Shown here piece after piece: positions 36,220-46,001 of a DNA stretch of 64,000 nucleotides; position 1 is the first letter of the stretch, and each line of letters opens with the position of its first letter. The translations under genes were made by a program, and so were the position numbers. Where the stretch lies: contig NZ_NKHR01000002.1 of NCBI RefSeq assembly GCF_014467285.1, positions 288,442 to 352,441 of the forward strand, in the 5' to 3' direction. The notes beneath the pieces were generated by a model, which worked only from the letters and a program-made list of their open reading frames with translations, made no database searches and was not told where the DNA came from. Source of the DNA: Xenorhabdus sp014467285. Lineage in GTDB: Bacteria > Pseudomonadota > Gammaproteobacteria > Enterobacterales > Enterobacteriaceae.

Positions 36220-36735
36220 ATGGAAAGTTCATTCACTCCCACAGAAGAGTTACTTAATTGCCGTGTTGCACAGCAAAAAAGTTTGCCCTATCAAGAGATA
36301 TTACTCACTCGCTTATCAATGCATGTCCAGAGCAAAATTCTGGAAAATCGTAACAACATGCTGAAAGCACAAGGAATCAATGAAACCTTGTTTATGGCTC
36401 TGATGATTCTGGATACCAAAGAAAGTCGTAGTATTCAGCCATCAGAACTCAGTGCGGCATTGGGCTCTTCCCGTACAAATGCAACCCGAATTGCAGATGA
36501 ATTAGAAAAGCAAGGCTGGATAGAAAGAAAGGAGAGCCATAATGATCGCCGTTGCCTCCATCTTCATCTAACCGAAAAAGGTTCAAGTTTCTTGAATGGT
36601 TTACTCCCGCCCCAGCATGAGTGCCTGGTTAAACTTTGGTCTGTTCTCGAACTGGAGGAGCAAAAACAGTTAGAAAAATTGATGAGAAAAGTATTGAATC
36701 AATTAGATAATATTGGTGATTGTTTTAGTAAGTAA
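36220..36735 (+). CDS. mprA: MprA/EmrR, MarR-family repressor
   Basis: A 171-residue winged-helix repressor of the emrAB drug pump, released by uncouplers and salicylate-like ligands in E. coli. The DNA-binding helix region (LSAALGSSRTNATRIADELEKQGWIER) and the wing (ESHNDRRCLHLHLTEKG) are as in E. coli. It lies directly upstream of emrA, as expected for an autoregulated operon. AAGG precedes the ATG. Confidence 0.93.
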   Translation: MESSFTPTEELLNCRVAQQKSLPYQEILLTRLSMHVQSKILENRNNMLKAQGINETLFMALMILDTKESRSIQPSELSAALGSSRTNATRIADELEKQGWIERKESHNDRRCLHLHLTEKGSSFLNGLLPPQHECLVKLWSVLELEEQKQLEKLMRKVLNQLDNIGDCFSK

Positions 36736-36876
36736 TCATCTCTATTTCTGATCAGTTTTGAATCAATAAACATGTTATAGCAACATGTCCTAAAAAAACT
36801 TTTCCGCTAGCCAGTATCATCAGATACCTCATATGGCTAACTATTATCTTCAGATAATATTTGAATCCATATCGTT

Positions 36877-36914
36877 CACGCCTCCAGTAGTGTATAGACA
36901 TTACTGGAGGCGTG
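36877..36914 (+). terminator. Long hairpin between mprA and emrA
   Basis: CACGCCTCCAGTA and TACTGGAGGCGTG pair perfectly over 13 bp with a 12-nt loop. Only TTT follows, so it may attenuate mprA-emrA read-through and not end transcription. Smaller inverted repeats lie just upstream (36800-36860). Confidence 0.5.
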
Positions 36915-36970
36915 TTTAGTGCAGTTATTACCACAGTAATATTAGCGAATAAAAAATACGGAGATTCTCT

Positions 36971-38173
36971 ATGAGTGCTAGTGAGAACATGCAGCTCTCG
37001 CCGTCAAATCCAAAAACGAGCCAAAAAAGTAGTAATAAGAAACGGCAGCGCCGCAATATCATCACGTCACTGACGCTACTCTTCCTTATCCTTGGTGCCA
37101 TTTATACCGTTTACTGGTTTCTCGTTTTACGTCATCACCAAGAAACTGATAATGCCTATGTAACGGGCAACCAAGTACAAATCATGTCGCAAATTACGGG
37201 GAGTGTTGTTACCGTTAATTCTGACAATACTGATTATGTAAAAAGTGGGCATGTTCTGGTACAGCTTGATTCCCGTGACGCTGAATTGGCCTTGAAAAAA
37301 GCTGAAAATGAATTGGCGAATACTGTTCGAATCACTCATCAACGCATGATCGACAGTAAAAAATATCAAGCAACCATTGAGTTGAAAAAAATTGCTCTCA
37401 AGAAAGCACAAAGTGACCTTAACCGGAGAGAAGTACTGGGTGCCAAGGAGATGATCGGCAAAGAAGAGTTGCAACATATGCGTGAAAATGTTTCAACTGC
37501 TCAAGCTGATCTGGATATTGCCATTGCGCAATACAAAAGCAATCAGGCAACTATTTTAGATACCCCATTGGAAAAACAACCTGCTGTTGAAAAAGCCGCG
37601 TCTGGTGTTCGTGACGCTTGGCTTGCTTTACAGAGAACCCAAATTGTCAGCCCTGTCGATGGCTATGTTGCACGTCGTAGCGTTCAAGTTGGCTCCCGCA
37701 TTAATTCAGGGACACCATTAATGGCTATCATTCCTGCCAGCAACATGTGGGTTGAAGCCAATTTCAAAGAAACTCAGCTTGCAAATATGCGTATCGGGCA
37801 ACCAGCCACAATCATCAGTGATTTCTATGGCAAAGATGTTGTTTATACAGGCAAAGTTGCAGGTATTGATATGGGAACCGGTAATGCCTTTTCTTTATTA
37901 CCGGCACAAAACGCCAGCGGTAACTGGATTAAAGTGGTTCAACGTCTACCCGTCCGTATTGAGATTGATGCTGAACAATTAAAACAGCATCCCCTGCGCA
38001 TTGGCTTATCAACAGCAGTCAACGTGGATACAGCAAACACCGATGGAACTACGTTGGCAACCACCGAACGCTCTCTTCCTGCCTATCACACAAATGCGTT
38101 GAAGATAGATATGGCTTCTGCCAACCAAATAGTTACTGACGTCATTAATAGTAACTCAGGAAACCCGATTTAA
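36971..38173 (+). CDS. emrA: EmrA, multidrug efflux membrane-fusion protein
   Basis: The periplasmic adaptor of the EmrAB-TolC pump, 400 residues. It has a basic cytosolic N-terminus, one membrane helix (about 33-55), then the HlyD-type barrel-hairpin structure; the lipoyl-like half motifs (NAYVTGNQVQIMSQITGSV and IVSPVDGYVARRSVQVG) flank a long coiled-coil hairpin. GGAG precedes the ATG. emrB follows after 10 bases. Confidence 0.94.
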   Translation: MSASENMQLSPSNPKTSQKSSNKKRQRRNIITSLTLLFLILGAIYTVYWFLVLRHHQETDNAYVTGNQVQIMSQITGSVVTVNSDNTDYVKSGHVLVQLDSRDAELALKKAENELANTVRITHQRMIDSKKYQATIELKKIALKKAQSDLNRREVLGAKEMIGKEELQHMRENVSTAQADLDIAIAQYKSNQATILDTPLEKQPAVEKAASGVRDAWLALQRTQIVSPVDGYVARRSVQVGSRINSGTPLMAIIPASNMWVEANFKETQLANMRIGQPATIISDFYGKDVVYTGKVAGIDMGTGNAFSLLPAQNASGNWIKVVQRLPVRIEIDAEQLKQHPLRIGLSTAVNVDTANTDGTTLATTERSLPAYHTNALKIDMASANQIVTDVINSNSGNPI

Positions 38174-38183
38174 GGGGAGAGTC

Positions 38184-39725
38184 ATGGGAAACAGAGAACC
38201 ACTAACAGGTGCGAAACTTGCTCTTTTGACCATTTCACTGGCAATGGCAACTTTCATGCTTGTTCTCGACTCCACCATTGCCAACGTTGCCATACCAACG
38301 ATTGCGGGTAACTTAGGGGCCTCAATCTCGCAGGGAACATGGGTCATCACTTCTTTTGGTGTCGCAAACGCTATTTCTATACCAATCACAGGGTGGCTGG
38401 CAAAGCGTTTTGGTGAAGTGAAACTGTTCCTCTGGGCTACTGCGATTTTTACGCTTTCATCTTGGCTATGTGGTATTTCCAATAGCCTCGGTATGCTAAT
38501 TTTATTCCGTATTATTCAAGGGCTCGCAGCAGGACCGGTACTTCCTCTTTGCCAAAGTTTGTTACTCAATAATTACCCACCAGCTAAACGAAACATGGCC
38601 TTAGCGCTTTGGTCAGTAATGATAGTTGTTGCGCCTATTTGCGGCCCTATCTTAGGGGGATATATCAGTGACAACTACCAATGGGGATGGATTTTCTTCA
38701 TTAACATCCCCCTTGGTATCGCTATTATCTTTGCGGTTATGCAAATATTACGCGGCCGGGAAACAGAAACTGCGATTAATCCAATTGATATTGTAGGATT
38801 ATTTTTGCTGGTGATGGGTATAGGTTGCCTGCAAACCATGCTCGACCAAGGTAAAGAGCTTGACTGGTTTAATTCTACCGAAATTATAATCCTCACTCTT
38901 ATTGCAGTGATTACACTGACGCTCTTAATTATATGGGAACTGACTGATGACCACCCGATTATTGATCTATCGCTGTTTAAGAGGCGCAATTTTTCTATTG
39001 GAACATTGAGCATCAGCCTTGGCTTCATGATGTATTTCGGTTCGATTGTCTTGCTGCCGCAATTATTGCAAGAAGTTTTTGGTTATACCGCAACATGGGC
39101 TGGCTTTGCGGCTGCGCCTGTCGGGTTATTGCCTCTGTTGCTTTCCCCAATTATTGGTAAATTTGGCCATAAAATAGATATGCGCTACATCGTGACATTC
39201 AGTTTCGTCACTTATACTGTTTGTTTCTATTGGCGGGCATATACATTTGAGTCAGGTATGGATTTTGCTACCGCGGCATGGCCTCAATTTTTTCAGGGAC
39301 TTGCCATGGCATGTTTCTTCATGCCACTGACAACCATTACCTTATCAGGGCTTGCACCAGAGCAAATGGCTTCGGCTTCCAGCCTGTCAAATTTTACCCG
39401 TATATTGGCCGGTTCAATCGGGACATCCCTCACAACCACAATGTGGACACAGCGTGAATCAATACACCATTCAAACCTTACTGAATACATCAATCCATAT
39501 AACCCGAACTATCAGCAAATTCATCACCAATTAAGTCAGTTAGGCATGAATGATACGCAGATTGCAGCTTATCTGGCAAAACAGATCACCCAACAAGGAT
39601 TAATTATTTCTGCCAATGAAATCTTTTGGCTGTCAGCAGGCGTGTTCCTTATTTTGACATTATTGGTTTGGATGGCAAAACCGCCATTTTCTGCGGGGAG
39701 ACAAGACCAAGGCGGAGCACATTAA
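38184..39725 (+). CDS. emrB: EmrB, multidrug efflux MFS transporter (DHA2)
   Basis: A 513-residue, 14-helix proton-drug antiporter. The DHA2 motifs LDSTIANVAIPTIAG (motif D1) and WLAKRFGEVKLF (motif A) are present, and motif C (GPILGGYI) is near residue 155. It pairs with EmrA and TolC to expel hydrophobic uncouplers and some antibiotics. It is the last gene of the mprA-emrAB unit. Confidence 0.94.
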   Translation: MGNREPLTGAKLALLTISLAMATFMLVLDSTIANVAIPTIAGNLGASISQGTWVITSFGVANAISIPITGWLAKRFGEVKLFLWATAIFTLSSWLCGISNSLGMLILFRIIQGLAAGPVLPLCQSLLLNNYPPAKRNMALALWSVMIVVAPICGPILGGYISDNYQWGWIFFINIPLGIAIIFAVMQILRGRETETAINPIDIVGLFLLVMGIGCLQTMLDQGKELDWFNSTEIIILTLIAVITLTLLIIWELTDDHPIIDLSLFKRRNFSIGTLSISLGFMMYFGSIVLLPQLLQEVFGYTATWAGFAAAPVGLLPLLLSPIIGKFGHKIDMRYIVTFSFVTYTVCFYWRAYTFESGMDFATAAWPQFFQGLAMACFFMPLTTITLSGLAPEQMASASSLSNFTRILAGSIGTSLTTTMWTQRESIHHSNLTEYINPYNPNYQQIHHQLSQLGMNDTQIAAYLAKQITQQGLIISANEIFWLSAGVFLILTLLVWMAKPPFSAGRQDQGGAH

Positions 39726-39748
39726 AACTATTGATTAACTTTGATAGT

Positions 39749-39770
39749 AACGGGAGCATTCGCTCCCGTT
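39749..39770 (+). terminator. Hairpin after emrB
   Basis: AACGGGAGC and GCTCCCGTT form a perfect 9-bp stem with a 4-nt loop, 23 bases past emrB. It lacks a good T-run. The rest of 39726-40041 shows no gene. Confidence 0.55.
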
Positions 39771-39982
39771 ATGAAAAATATTCATCATATCTTCAATTTA
39801 TCCTCTTTCCGTCATACTGAAATTTCATTCCTATGGCAAAGTTCTCCATATGAATAGACCGTTTAAAGTAGATGAAATTGGTATATCTTGTTGAAAAATT
39901 TCGATATCAAAATAATTTTGTTCATAATTTATTCAATGAGATATTGATATAAAGATATGCCGAGGGGATAAAAGAAAATAAA

Positions 39983-40008
39983 AAACCTCACCTTTGTCAG
40001 TGAGGTTT
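39983..40008 (-). terminator. Terminator of the siderophore operon
   Basis: On the minus strand AAACCTCAC and GTGAGGTTT form a 9-bp stem with an 8-nt loop, followed by TTTTTATTTTC, 33 bases past the last siderophore gene. Confidence 0.85.
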
Positions 40009-40041
40009 AAACGTTTCAGATAGAAAATTTATAGCTGCTCA

Positions 40042-42450
40042 CTAAAGAGTATCCACCAAGTGATTAGCAAATGAAGCAATTGGGTTAGCCAAATTATCCG
40101 CAAATTTAAAACTCTGAGCTGGGTCAGATAAATCGAGCATCTGACGGTTGTTAGCAATTTGCAGGCGGTTCAAACAACAGCGTTTAATTTCTGATGTAAA
40201 CAGTTCATAACGTTCAAACTGTTGGCAAAATTCCGGATGCTGAGACTGGTAATCTAAAACACAATGCGCTACAGCTTGCCAGAATTTTTCTTGTGCATAT
40301 TCTGCCTGCTCATGAAGGATTGCAGCCAAATAACGGAATACGCCATCGAATACATCGGACAAAATCGTTAACGTTTTCATCTCTTCTGGCATATCAACTT
40401 TCACCCGACTGGCTTTTTCCGGTAATTCCGCATCTAAGTCCATGACCAAAATTTCTTCTGCCAGATCTTTCATAAAAATATATTGTGGAACATGATCTTC
40501 CAGCACTATGATGATATTTTCGCCATGTGGCATAAACATCAGATCATAAGCATATAAACAATGGAGTAATGGCACGAAGTAGCAATTCAGATAATGATGT
40601 ACCCACTCATCAACTCGCAATCCTGATGCAGCTATCAAGGCTGGTAAAAACGCCTTTCCATGTTGATCATGATGTAATAACGCTGCCATTGTCATCACAT
40701 TTTGATTCGGCTCAATCAATTGTAATGGATTTTCTCTCCACAATGCCGCCATCATTTTCTTATAAGGTGTATCTCCCTGAATAGCCTGTTCGTAGTAGCT
40801 ATTTCTGAACCCTATGCTGGCTACTTCCCGCAGAATCCGGAAACCACAGCCTTGCAAAACTTTATCTTTTTGTACCAAATCAAACAACCAATCATTAATA
40901 CCAGGTGTTGTCGCCATGTAATAAGGCGATAAGCCCCGCATAAATCCCATATTAAGAATCGAGAGAGCCGTTTTAACATAATAACGCTGAGGATGACTAC
41001 GATTAAACATCGTTCGTATTGATTGCTGAGCCTGATAAGCATCCGTTCCTTTACCTAAATACACAAGTTTCCGGTTGGCGATATCATGAGCAAATACAGA
41101 AGGCAATTTATTTTGCCATTGCCACGGATGAAAAGGCATGAACAGATATTCTTCTGGATTCAGCCCCAAAAGAATAAGCTGATGGTTAAATTTATCAATC
41201 TCAGATTGCCCCAATTCCTGTTCTAACAGTTGTTGGTAGCTGAGTTGTTCAATACAAGCAAAATGGGCTTTACTCTTATGTGCTGCCAACCACACTAAAC
41301 GCATATCACAAGCTGATTCAGGACTAAAGTTTTTAAAGTCTTCTGCATCAAAGCCAATTCGCCCATTATTAGCAACAAAAATGGGATGCCCTTCCATCAT
41401 TTCTGCCTCAATTGTCTGAAAATCGGCATTGACCAGCTCTTCCACTTTGATACCCGTACGGTGATACTTAAACGCACTACTATGCAATGTGCTGGTCAGT
41501 TCTTCCAGATAAGTCGGCATCACGTTATCAGTAATACCTAGTTGCTTTTTGAATTCAATAATAAAATGGATGAAATCCAGCTCAACCCAATCCCCATCCT
41601 GCATTTTCCGTAATGAGTCAGAGTCGATCAACCAGTGATCCAATGCCAGTCTACGAGCTCGAAAATAGTAGTTAACTGAGTACTCATGATTATCTAAGCG
41701 ATAACTGTAATAACCTTCTTGATCCGTTTCTTCCGTCAATTGCTCTGGAAACAATAAGCATTCATGGGCAAATTCTGAAATGGCTTTCTTCAAATGCAGA
41801 CGATTAACTTTCTGCCAAATAGCTGGATGTAAGTGGCTGACAAAACAATGATTCTGATTAGTCAATTCTGATAATATGTCTGTTTGTAATGCCATTTGAT
41901 GCTGCTCCCTTGTACAAAATGCCAACCCGGCAGTTTTGTGTGGCAACTGTACTGTTCTTTCGTAAACAAAACCTGCCCGTAAGTTAAGACGATGAATTTT
42001 TTCATTACGTATGTCAGGTTCAACCACAATACGTTTGATTGCAGAATTACTGAAAATGAATGCAACCACTGTCTGAAAAATTCCCCAAGTGAATTGCCTA
42101 ATTTTTTGTTCTGGCGGAGCAACCAGGATATGCATTCCCATATCATCAGGACGTGCTGGGTAATATTGCCCTATCAGATCCTCTTGCGCACGATAGCATT
42201 CCAACAAAAAAGCAGGTTGCCCCTGATATGCACCGATAAAGACGGAATCAGGCTGGCGAATAAGTAAGTCTTGGTAGAAATAGCTTACTTGCTGCTTAGT
42301 CTGACCTTGCATTCCCCAATAATAAGCATAATCTCGGTTAACCCAATCAGTAATAACCTCAATATCGTCTGCCAGAACTAACGGACGCAAGGAAAATGTA
42401 CCCAACTCAGGAACTGTTTTTTCAAATGATACAGAGATAACAGTGGACAT
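40042..42450 (-). CDS. Fusion of hydroxylamine acyltransferase and IucA/IucC-type siderophore synthetase
   Basis: An 802-residue bifunctional protein. Residues about 15-190 are a GNAT acyltransferase of the IucB/AlcB/MbtK type (ITDWVNRDYAYYWGM, and VVEPDIRNEKIHRLNLRAGF near the CoA site), which would acylate an N-hydroxydiamine, by analogy with succinyl-CoA. Residues about 210-800 are an NIS synthetase with the ATP/substrate motifs EGHPIFVANNGRIGF, PFHPWQWQ, KTALSILNMGFMRGL and FMPHGENIIIVLE. This layout matches BibC of bisucaberin synthesis. It is paralogous to the free synthetase at 51460-53280. The start overlaps the monooxygenase stop (TGATG). Confidence 0.85.
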   Translation of the reverse strand: MSTVISVSFEKTVPELGTFSLRPLVLADDIEVITDWVNRDYAYYWGMQGQTKQQVSYFYQDLLIRQPDSVFIGAYQGQPAFLLECYRAQEDLIGQYYPARPDDMGMHILVAPPEQKIRQFTWGIFQTVVAFIFSNSAIKRIVVEPDIRNEKIHRLNLRAGFVYERTVQLPHKTAGLAFCTREQHQMALQTDILSELTNQNHCFVSHLHPAIWQKVNRLHLKKAISEFAHECLLFPEQLTEETDQEGYYSYRLDNHEYSVNYYFRARRLALDHWLIDSDSLRKMQDGDWVELDFIHFIIEFKKQLGITDNVMPTYLEELTSTLHSSAFKYHRTGIKVEELVNADFQTIEAEMMEGHPIFVANNGRIGFDAEDFKNFSPESACDMRLVWLAAHKSKAHFACIEQLSYQQLLEQELGQSEIDKFNHQLILLGLNPEEYLFMPFHPWQWQNKLPSVFAHDIANRKLVYLGKGTDAYQAQQSIRTMFNRSHPQRYYVKTALSILNMGFMRGLSPYYMATTPGINDWLFDLVQKDKVLQGCGFRILREVASIGFRNSYYEQAIQGDTPYKKMMAALWRENPLQLIEPNQNVMTMAALLHHDQHGKAFLPALIAASGLRVDEWVHHYLNCYFVPLLHCLYAYDLMFMPHGENIIIVLEDHVPQYIFMKDLAEEILVMDLDAELPEKASRVKVDMPEEMKTLTILSDVFDGVFRYLAAILHEQAEYAQEKFWQAVAHCVLDYQSQHPEFCQQFERYELFTSEIKRCCLNRLQIANNRQMLDLSDPAQSFKFADNLANPIASFANHLVDTL

Positions 42451-43763
42451 CAGATAACCTCTTCACTAACAACACCAAATTGTTGGAATGCAATACTTTT
42501 TTCTATCACATAATGTTCAGCTCCTGTGATTTCTTGGATCAAACGTGAATTACGATAGCTCGCCATTCCCAAATCGGGTGTCACAAAACCGTGGGTATGC
42601 AGTTCAACATTTTGCACAAAGATTTCATTGTTATGATCAATACTGTAATTTCGTTGAACGTCATAACGCCCTTGCTTATCCCAGCGGATAAGATGTTGTA
42701 TGCCTTCGATAAAACTAGGTGTTTGATACTGATAACCAGTAGCAAGTACCACACCTTCCGTAGCCAGAGAAAATTCTGCTTCTTGCTCTTGCTGGAATAA
42801 ATCCAACACCAGTTTCTTATCTGCGCCCTGTTCTTCTGTTATCTGGCGTACTTGTCGTAATTCGCTATTGGTGTACAACGCAACATCCAACTCCCCATTT
42901 AGTCGCTTGATATACATCAAATCAAAAATTTCATTGATGAGTGAATTGTTAATGCCTTTATAAAGCGATTTTTGCGTACGATTCAGTGCTTCACGCTTTT
43001 TTTCCGGCAAACCGTAGAAATAATCCACATATTCAGGTGACGTCATTTCTAATGTCAGCTTAGTATATTCAAGAGGAAAGAAACGTGGAGAACGTGTTAC
43101 CCAATTGAGCTGATAGCTATAAATATCAATATCCTGAAGCAGATCGTAAAAAATTTCTGCCGCACTCTGTCCACTTCCTAATACAGTGATAGATTTCTTT
43201 TGCTGTAAAGCAGCCTTATTTTTTAAATAATTTCCTGATGTCACCATTTGTACAGTAAAAGGACGACAACATTTTGGGATATAAGAGGAAGGCCCTGTTC
43301 CAAGTACTAATTTTTTGCAGAAAAACTTATGCTTATCTCCCGTTAATGTGTCTATGCAATGCAAGGTATAAAGAGAAGATATAGCGTCATGACTGATATT
43401 CTCAACCCGTGTATTAAAACGCAGGTTGGATAACTGTTCGGCAGCCCACTGACAATATTGGTTGTATTCCTTGCGCATCAGGAAAAAACTTTCTCGAATA
43501 TAGAACGAGTAGATACGCCCTTTTTGCTTGATATAATTAAGGAAGCTTAATGGATGAGTAGGAGATGCTAATGTTACTAAATCTGCCATAAAAGGTGTCT
43601 GCATGGTGGAGTTCTCCAGCATCATGCCCGGATGCCAATCAAAAGCAGGTTTCTGATCAATAAACAAACTGCTAATCTCTTGGATCGGTTGTACCAAACA
43701 GGCCAAACCCAGATTAAATGGGCCAATTCCAATAGCGATAAAATCATAAATCTTAGTTTTCAT
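42450..43763 (-). CDS. Diamine/ornithine/lysine N-monooxygenase (IucD/AlcA/PubA family)
   Basis: A 437-residue flavin N-hydroxylating monooxygenase, first step of hydroxamate siderophore synthesis. The FAD motif GIGPFNLGLA is at about 12-21, the NADPH motif GSGQSAAEIF is near 200, and the C-terminal ATGYQYQTP motif is near 355. Coupling to the acyltransferase-synthetase and the lack of an IucA/IucC pair on citrate suggest putrescine or cadaverine as substrate, but lysine or ornithine cannot be excluded. No decarboxylase gene is present, so the diamine would come from central metabolism. Confidence 0.85.
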   Translation of the reverse strand: MKTKIYDFIAIGIGPFNLGLACLVQPIQEISSLFIDQKPAFDWHPGMMLENSTMQTPFMADLVTLASPTHPLSFLNYIKQKGRIYSFYIRESFFLMRKEYNQYCQWAAEQLSNLRFNTRVENISHDAISSLYTLHCIDTLTGDKHKFFCKKLVLGTGPSSYIPKCCRPFTVQMVTSGNYLKNKAALQQKKSITVLGSGQSAAEIFYDLLQDIDIYSYQLNWVTRSPRFFPLEYTKLTLEMTSPEYVDYFYGLPEKKREALNRTQKSLYKGINNSLINEIFDLMYIKRLNGELDVALYTNSELRQVRQITEEQGADKKLVLDLFQQEQEAEFSLATEGVVLATGYQYQTPSFIEGIQHLIRWDKQGRYDVQRNYSIDHNNEIFVQNVELHTHGFVTPDLGMASYRNSRLIQEITGAEHYVIEKSIAFQQFGVVSEEVI

Positions 43764-43810
43764 GGTTGTTCCTAATAAATGCTAAATACCACTGACTTGG
43801 GAAAGAACGA

Positions 43811-44198
43811 TTATTGTTTTCTAGTAAGTTCATCATTGGAGAACGCAAGATCCGTCAATAACAGGTTTCCCTGCATAACGATCTCATCCACAATTTCTTG
43901 TAAATGCTGCTTATATTTGACGAAAACGGCACCGCAACTCACAGGTTGGAAAAAAAGATTTGTGGTAACTCCAATATTGCCGCTGCTTTCTGAGTACTAA
44001 AATAGCTGACTGATGAAGAGAATATACGCAATTTATGAAAATCAGCAGGTAAACCATATAGCTGATTTTATGCTCTATTAATGTACCATCAGCACTTTGA
44101 TCCCAAGTATCTACTGACGAATGGATGACGCCAATTATTGTTTCTGCAATCACGGCTGGCAGTACAAGCGAGCAATTAAGGCAAGCTTTATCAGGCAT
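43811..44198 (-). pseudogene. Frameshifted small gene in the siderophore locus
   Basis: An ATG at 44198 has an ideal AAGGA Shine-Dalgarno, but its frame soon loses coherence. Good coding sequence continues in a second frame (YGLPADFHKLRIF..., ending near a run of seven T) and then in a third (QPVSCGAVFVKYKQHLQEIV..., stop at 43811). One extra T in the run would join frames two and three, and a short slip at a TATATG stretch would join one and two. Rejoined it would be about 130 residues. I do not recognise the family. Sequencing error is possible. The rest of 43764-44394 shows nothing else. Confidence 0.5.
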
Positions 44199-44394
44199 AA
44201 TATATCCTTAACTTTTATACTCTTTATTTTTCAAGCTCTGATTTTCCATCTGAAACTCGAAATATATTATATTTATATATAATTGCTCGACATTATTCTT
44301 TAAAATAACCAAATGCCTTCATTAATCCATAAAGGCCATTACATATCAACATCCATAATGATTTTTTATTTTATAATAAATGAAAAATTTCTAT

Positions 44395-45162
44395 TTATGC
44401 AGTAGATTCAAGAGGACAATCGTGACAATTCCCTACTCCTGGTAGTTTATTTCTTTGGCAGCAACAACGACGCTGTATGGAACTGTTTTTCATAATCACT
44501 GTCCGATAAAGCGGGTTATCCCTGCCATCGGGCAGGGTTTGTTCAAAGAAAAGATTCTGTATTAGTGTATTATATTGTTCTTTATCGATCCTTTCTTTGA
44601 AATTATCTAAGTACCAGTGCATAACATAACCAATATTATTCCACAATAAACGTCCATTTATTCCTCGGTACGTTTCAATTTTTTCACACACAGGAATAAT
44701 ATGCCTATCCAACATAGAACGATAACGCTCCAATAAAGATATTGGTTCGTCCATCCACGTTAATTGATAATAAACGATATTTGGTCTACCTGTTTCATGA
44801 AACTCCACTTGAAACAGATTATAATCTGTATCAACAGCTCGAGGATATTCTAACAACATTAACATCATTGGTGGAACAACTAATCCAAAATACCATTGTG
44901 TCCATAAAGAATAAAGCCCTTTTTGATTTGGTTTTAAATTATTATTACTATAGTATGAATTTTGGTAACGATTTATCAATAGCAAGAATTCATCTTCACT
45001 AGACCATTGATAAAACCTCATACTTTCTTCTGGAATATTTTCTGCATTTATTTTTAATGATGAATTAAAATGGCTAAATGCACCATCAAATAAATCAATG
45101 ATATCTTCAATGGATATTTCAGATGCCAAATTAATGGAGTCATGATTATTTTTACCGGTCAT
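44395..45162 (-). CDS. FhuF-like ferric siderophore reductase
   Basis: A 255-residue cytosolic protein. Its C-terminus has the FhuF-type [2Fe-2S] pattern CC-x-C ... C-x2-C (RRCCCQRNKLPGVGNCHDCPL), with one more Cys in the pair than usual. FhuF proteins reduce ferric hydroxamates after import and so release the iron. The N-terminal part is poorly conserved. It lies 23 bases after the ATPase gene in the transport operon. Confidence 0.82.
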   Translation of the reverse strand: MTGKNNHDSINLASEISIEDIIDLFDGAFSHFNSSLKINAENIPEESMRFYQWSSEDEFLLLINRYQNSYYSNNNLKPNQKGLYSLWTQWYFGLVVPPMMLMLLEYPRAVDTDYNLFQVEFHETGRPNIVYYQLTWMDEPISLLERYRSMLDRHIIPVCEKIETYRGINGRLLWNNIGYVMHWYLDNFKERIDKEQYNTLIQNLFFEQTLPDGRDNPLYRTVIMKNSSIQRRCCCQRNKLPGVGNCHDCPLESTA

Positions 45163-45185
45163 TTCATATTCTCCTATTATTCATT

Positions 45186-46001
45186 TTAAGCTATGGGCAT
45201 ATATTTAGGAATAATCAATGGCTTGTTAGATTCAGGATCGCGAATAATCCGGCATACTAAACCAAATACATCGGCAATATTTTGTACTGTTACAATTTCC
45301 TCAGGAACACCTTCTGCATAAACCTGACCATCTTTCATCATAATCAGACGCGAGGCGTAGCGCAGAGCAAGGTTAATATCATGTAAAACCAATACCAGTG
45401 TTCTACCTTGCCGATGCAAGCGCTGACAAAGATCAAGCAGTTCAATCTGGTGAGAAATATCCAAATAAGTTGTTGGTTCATCTAACAAAATAATGGGTGT
45501 CTGCTGGGCTAGTGTCATAGCAAACCAAGCACGCTGACGCTGTCCACCTGACAGTTCACTCACCAATTTATGTGATATGTCCCATAAATCCACCGCCTTC
45601 AAAGCTTCATTGACCACTCGCTCATCTTCTGCCGACCATTGGCGTAAGAAAGATTGATAGGGATAACGCCCACGAGAAACAAGCTCATAAATTGTCAGTG
45701 CTTCAGTAACGACAGCACCTTGTGTCAGCAAAGATAACTCACGAGCAACTGATTTAGGCTTATGATGGTGAATATTGGTTCCATCCAGCAAGACTTCCCC
45801 ACGTTGGGGCGGCATACTGCGGCTGATAGCCCGCAGCAGTGTTGATTTTCCACATCCGTTCGGACCAATGATGACACTAAATTCACCATCATGAATGGCA
45901 AGGTTAACACCATTGATTATGGTTCTTTTACCGTATGCCAGTGAAAGATCATGGGCTTTCAGCCGTGAAGCTATCTCTGGGGAATGGGCATCCGATGACA
46001 T
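45186..46001 (-). CDS. Ferric siderophore ABC transporter ATPase
   Basis: A 271-residue ATPase of the FepC/FhuC type. Walker A (GPNGCGKST) is at about 45, signature LSGGQRQRAWFAMTLAQ near 145, and Walker B (IILLDEPTTYLDI) near 165. It overlaps the permease upstream by one base and powers uptake through both permeases. Confidence 0.92.
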   Translation of the reverse strand: MSSDAHSPEIASRLKAHDLSLAYGKRTIINGVNLAIHDGEFSVIIGPNGCGKSTLLRAISRSMPPQRGEVLLDGTNIHHHKPKSVARELSLLTQGAVVTEALTIYELVSRGRYPYQSFLRQWSAEDERVVNEALKAVDLWDISHKLVSELSGGQRQRAWFAMTLAQQTPIILLDEPTTYLDISHQIELLDLCQRLHRQGRTLVLVLHDINLALRYASRLIMMKDGQVYAEGVPEEIVTVQNIADVFGLVCRIIRDPESNKPLIIPKYMPIA

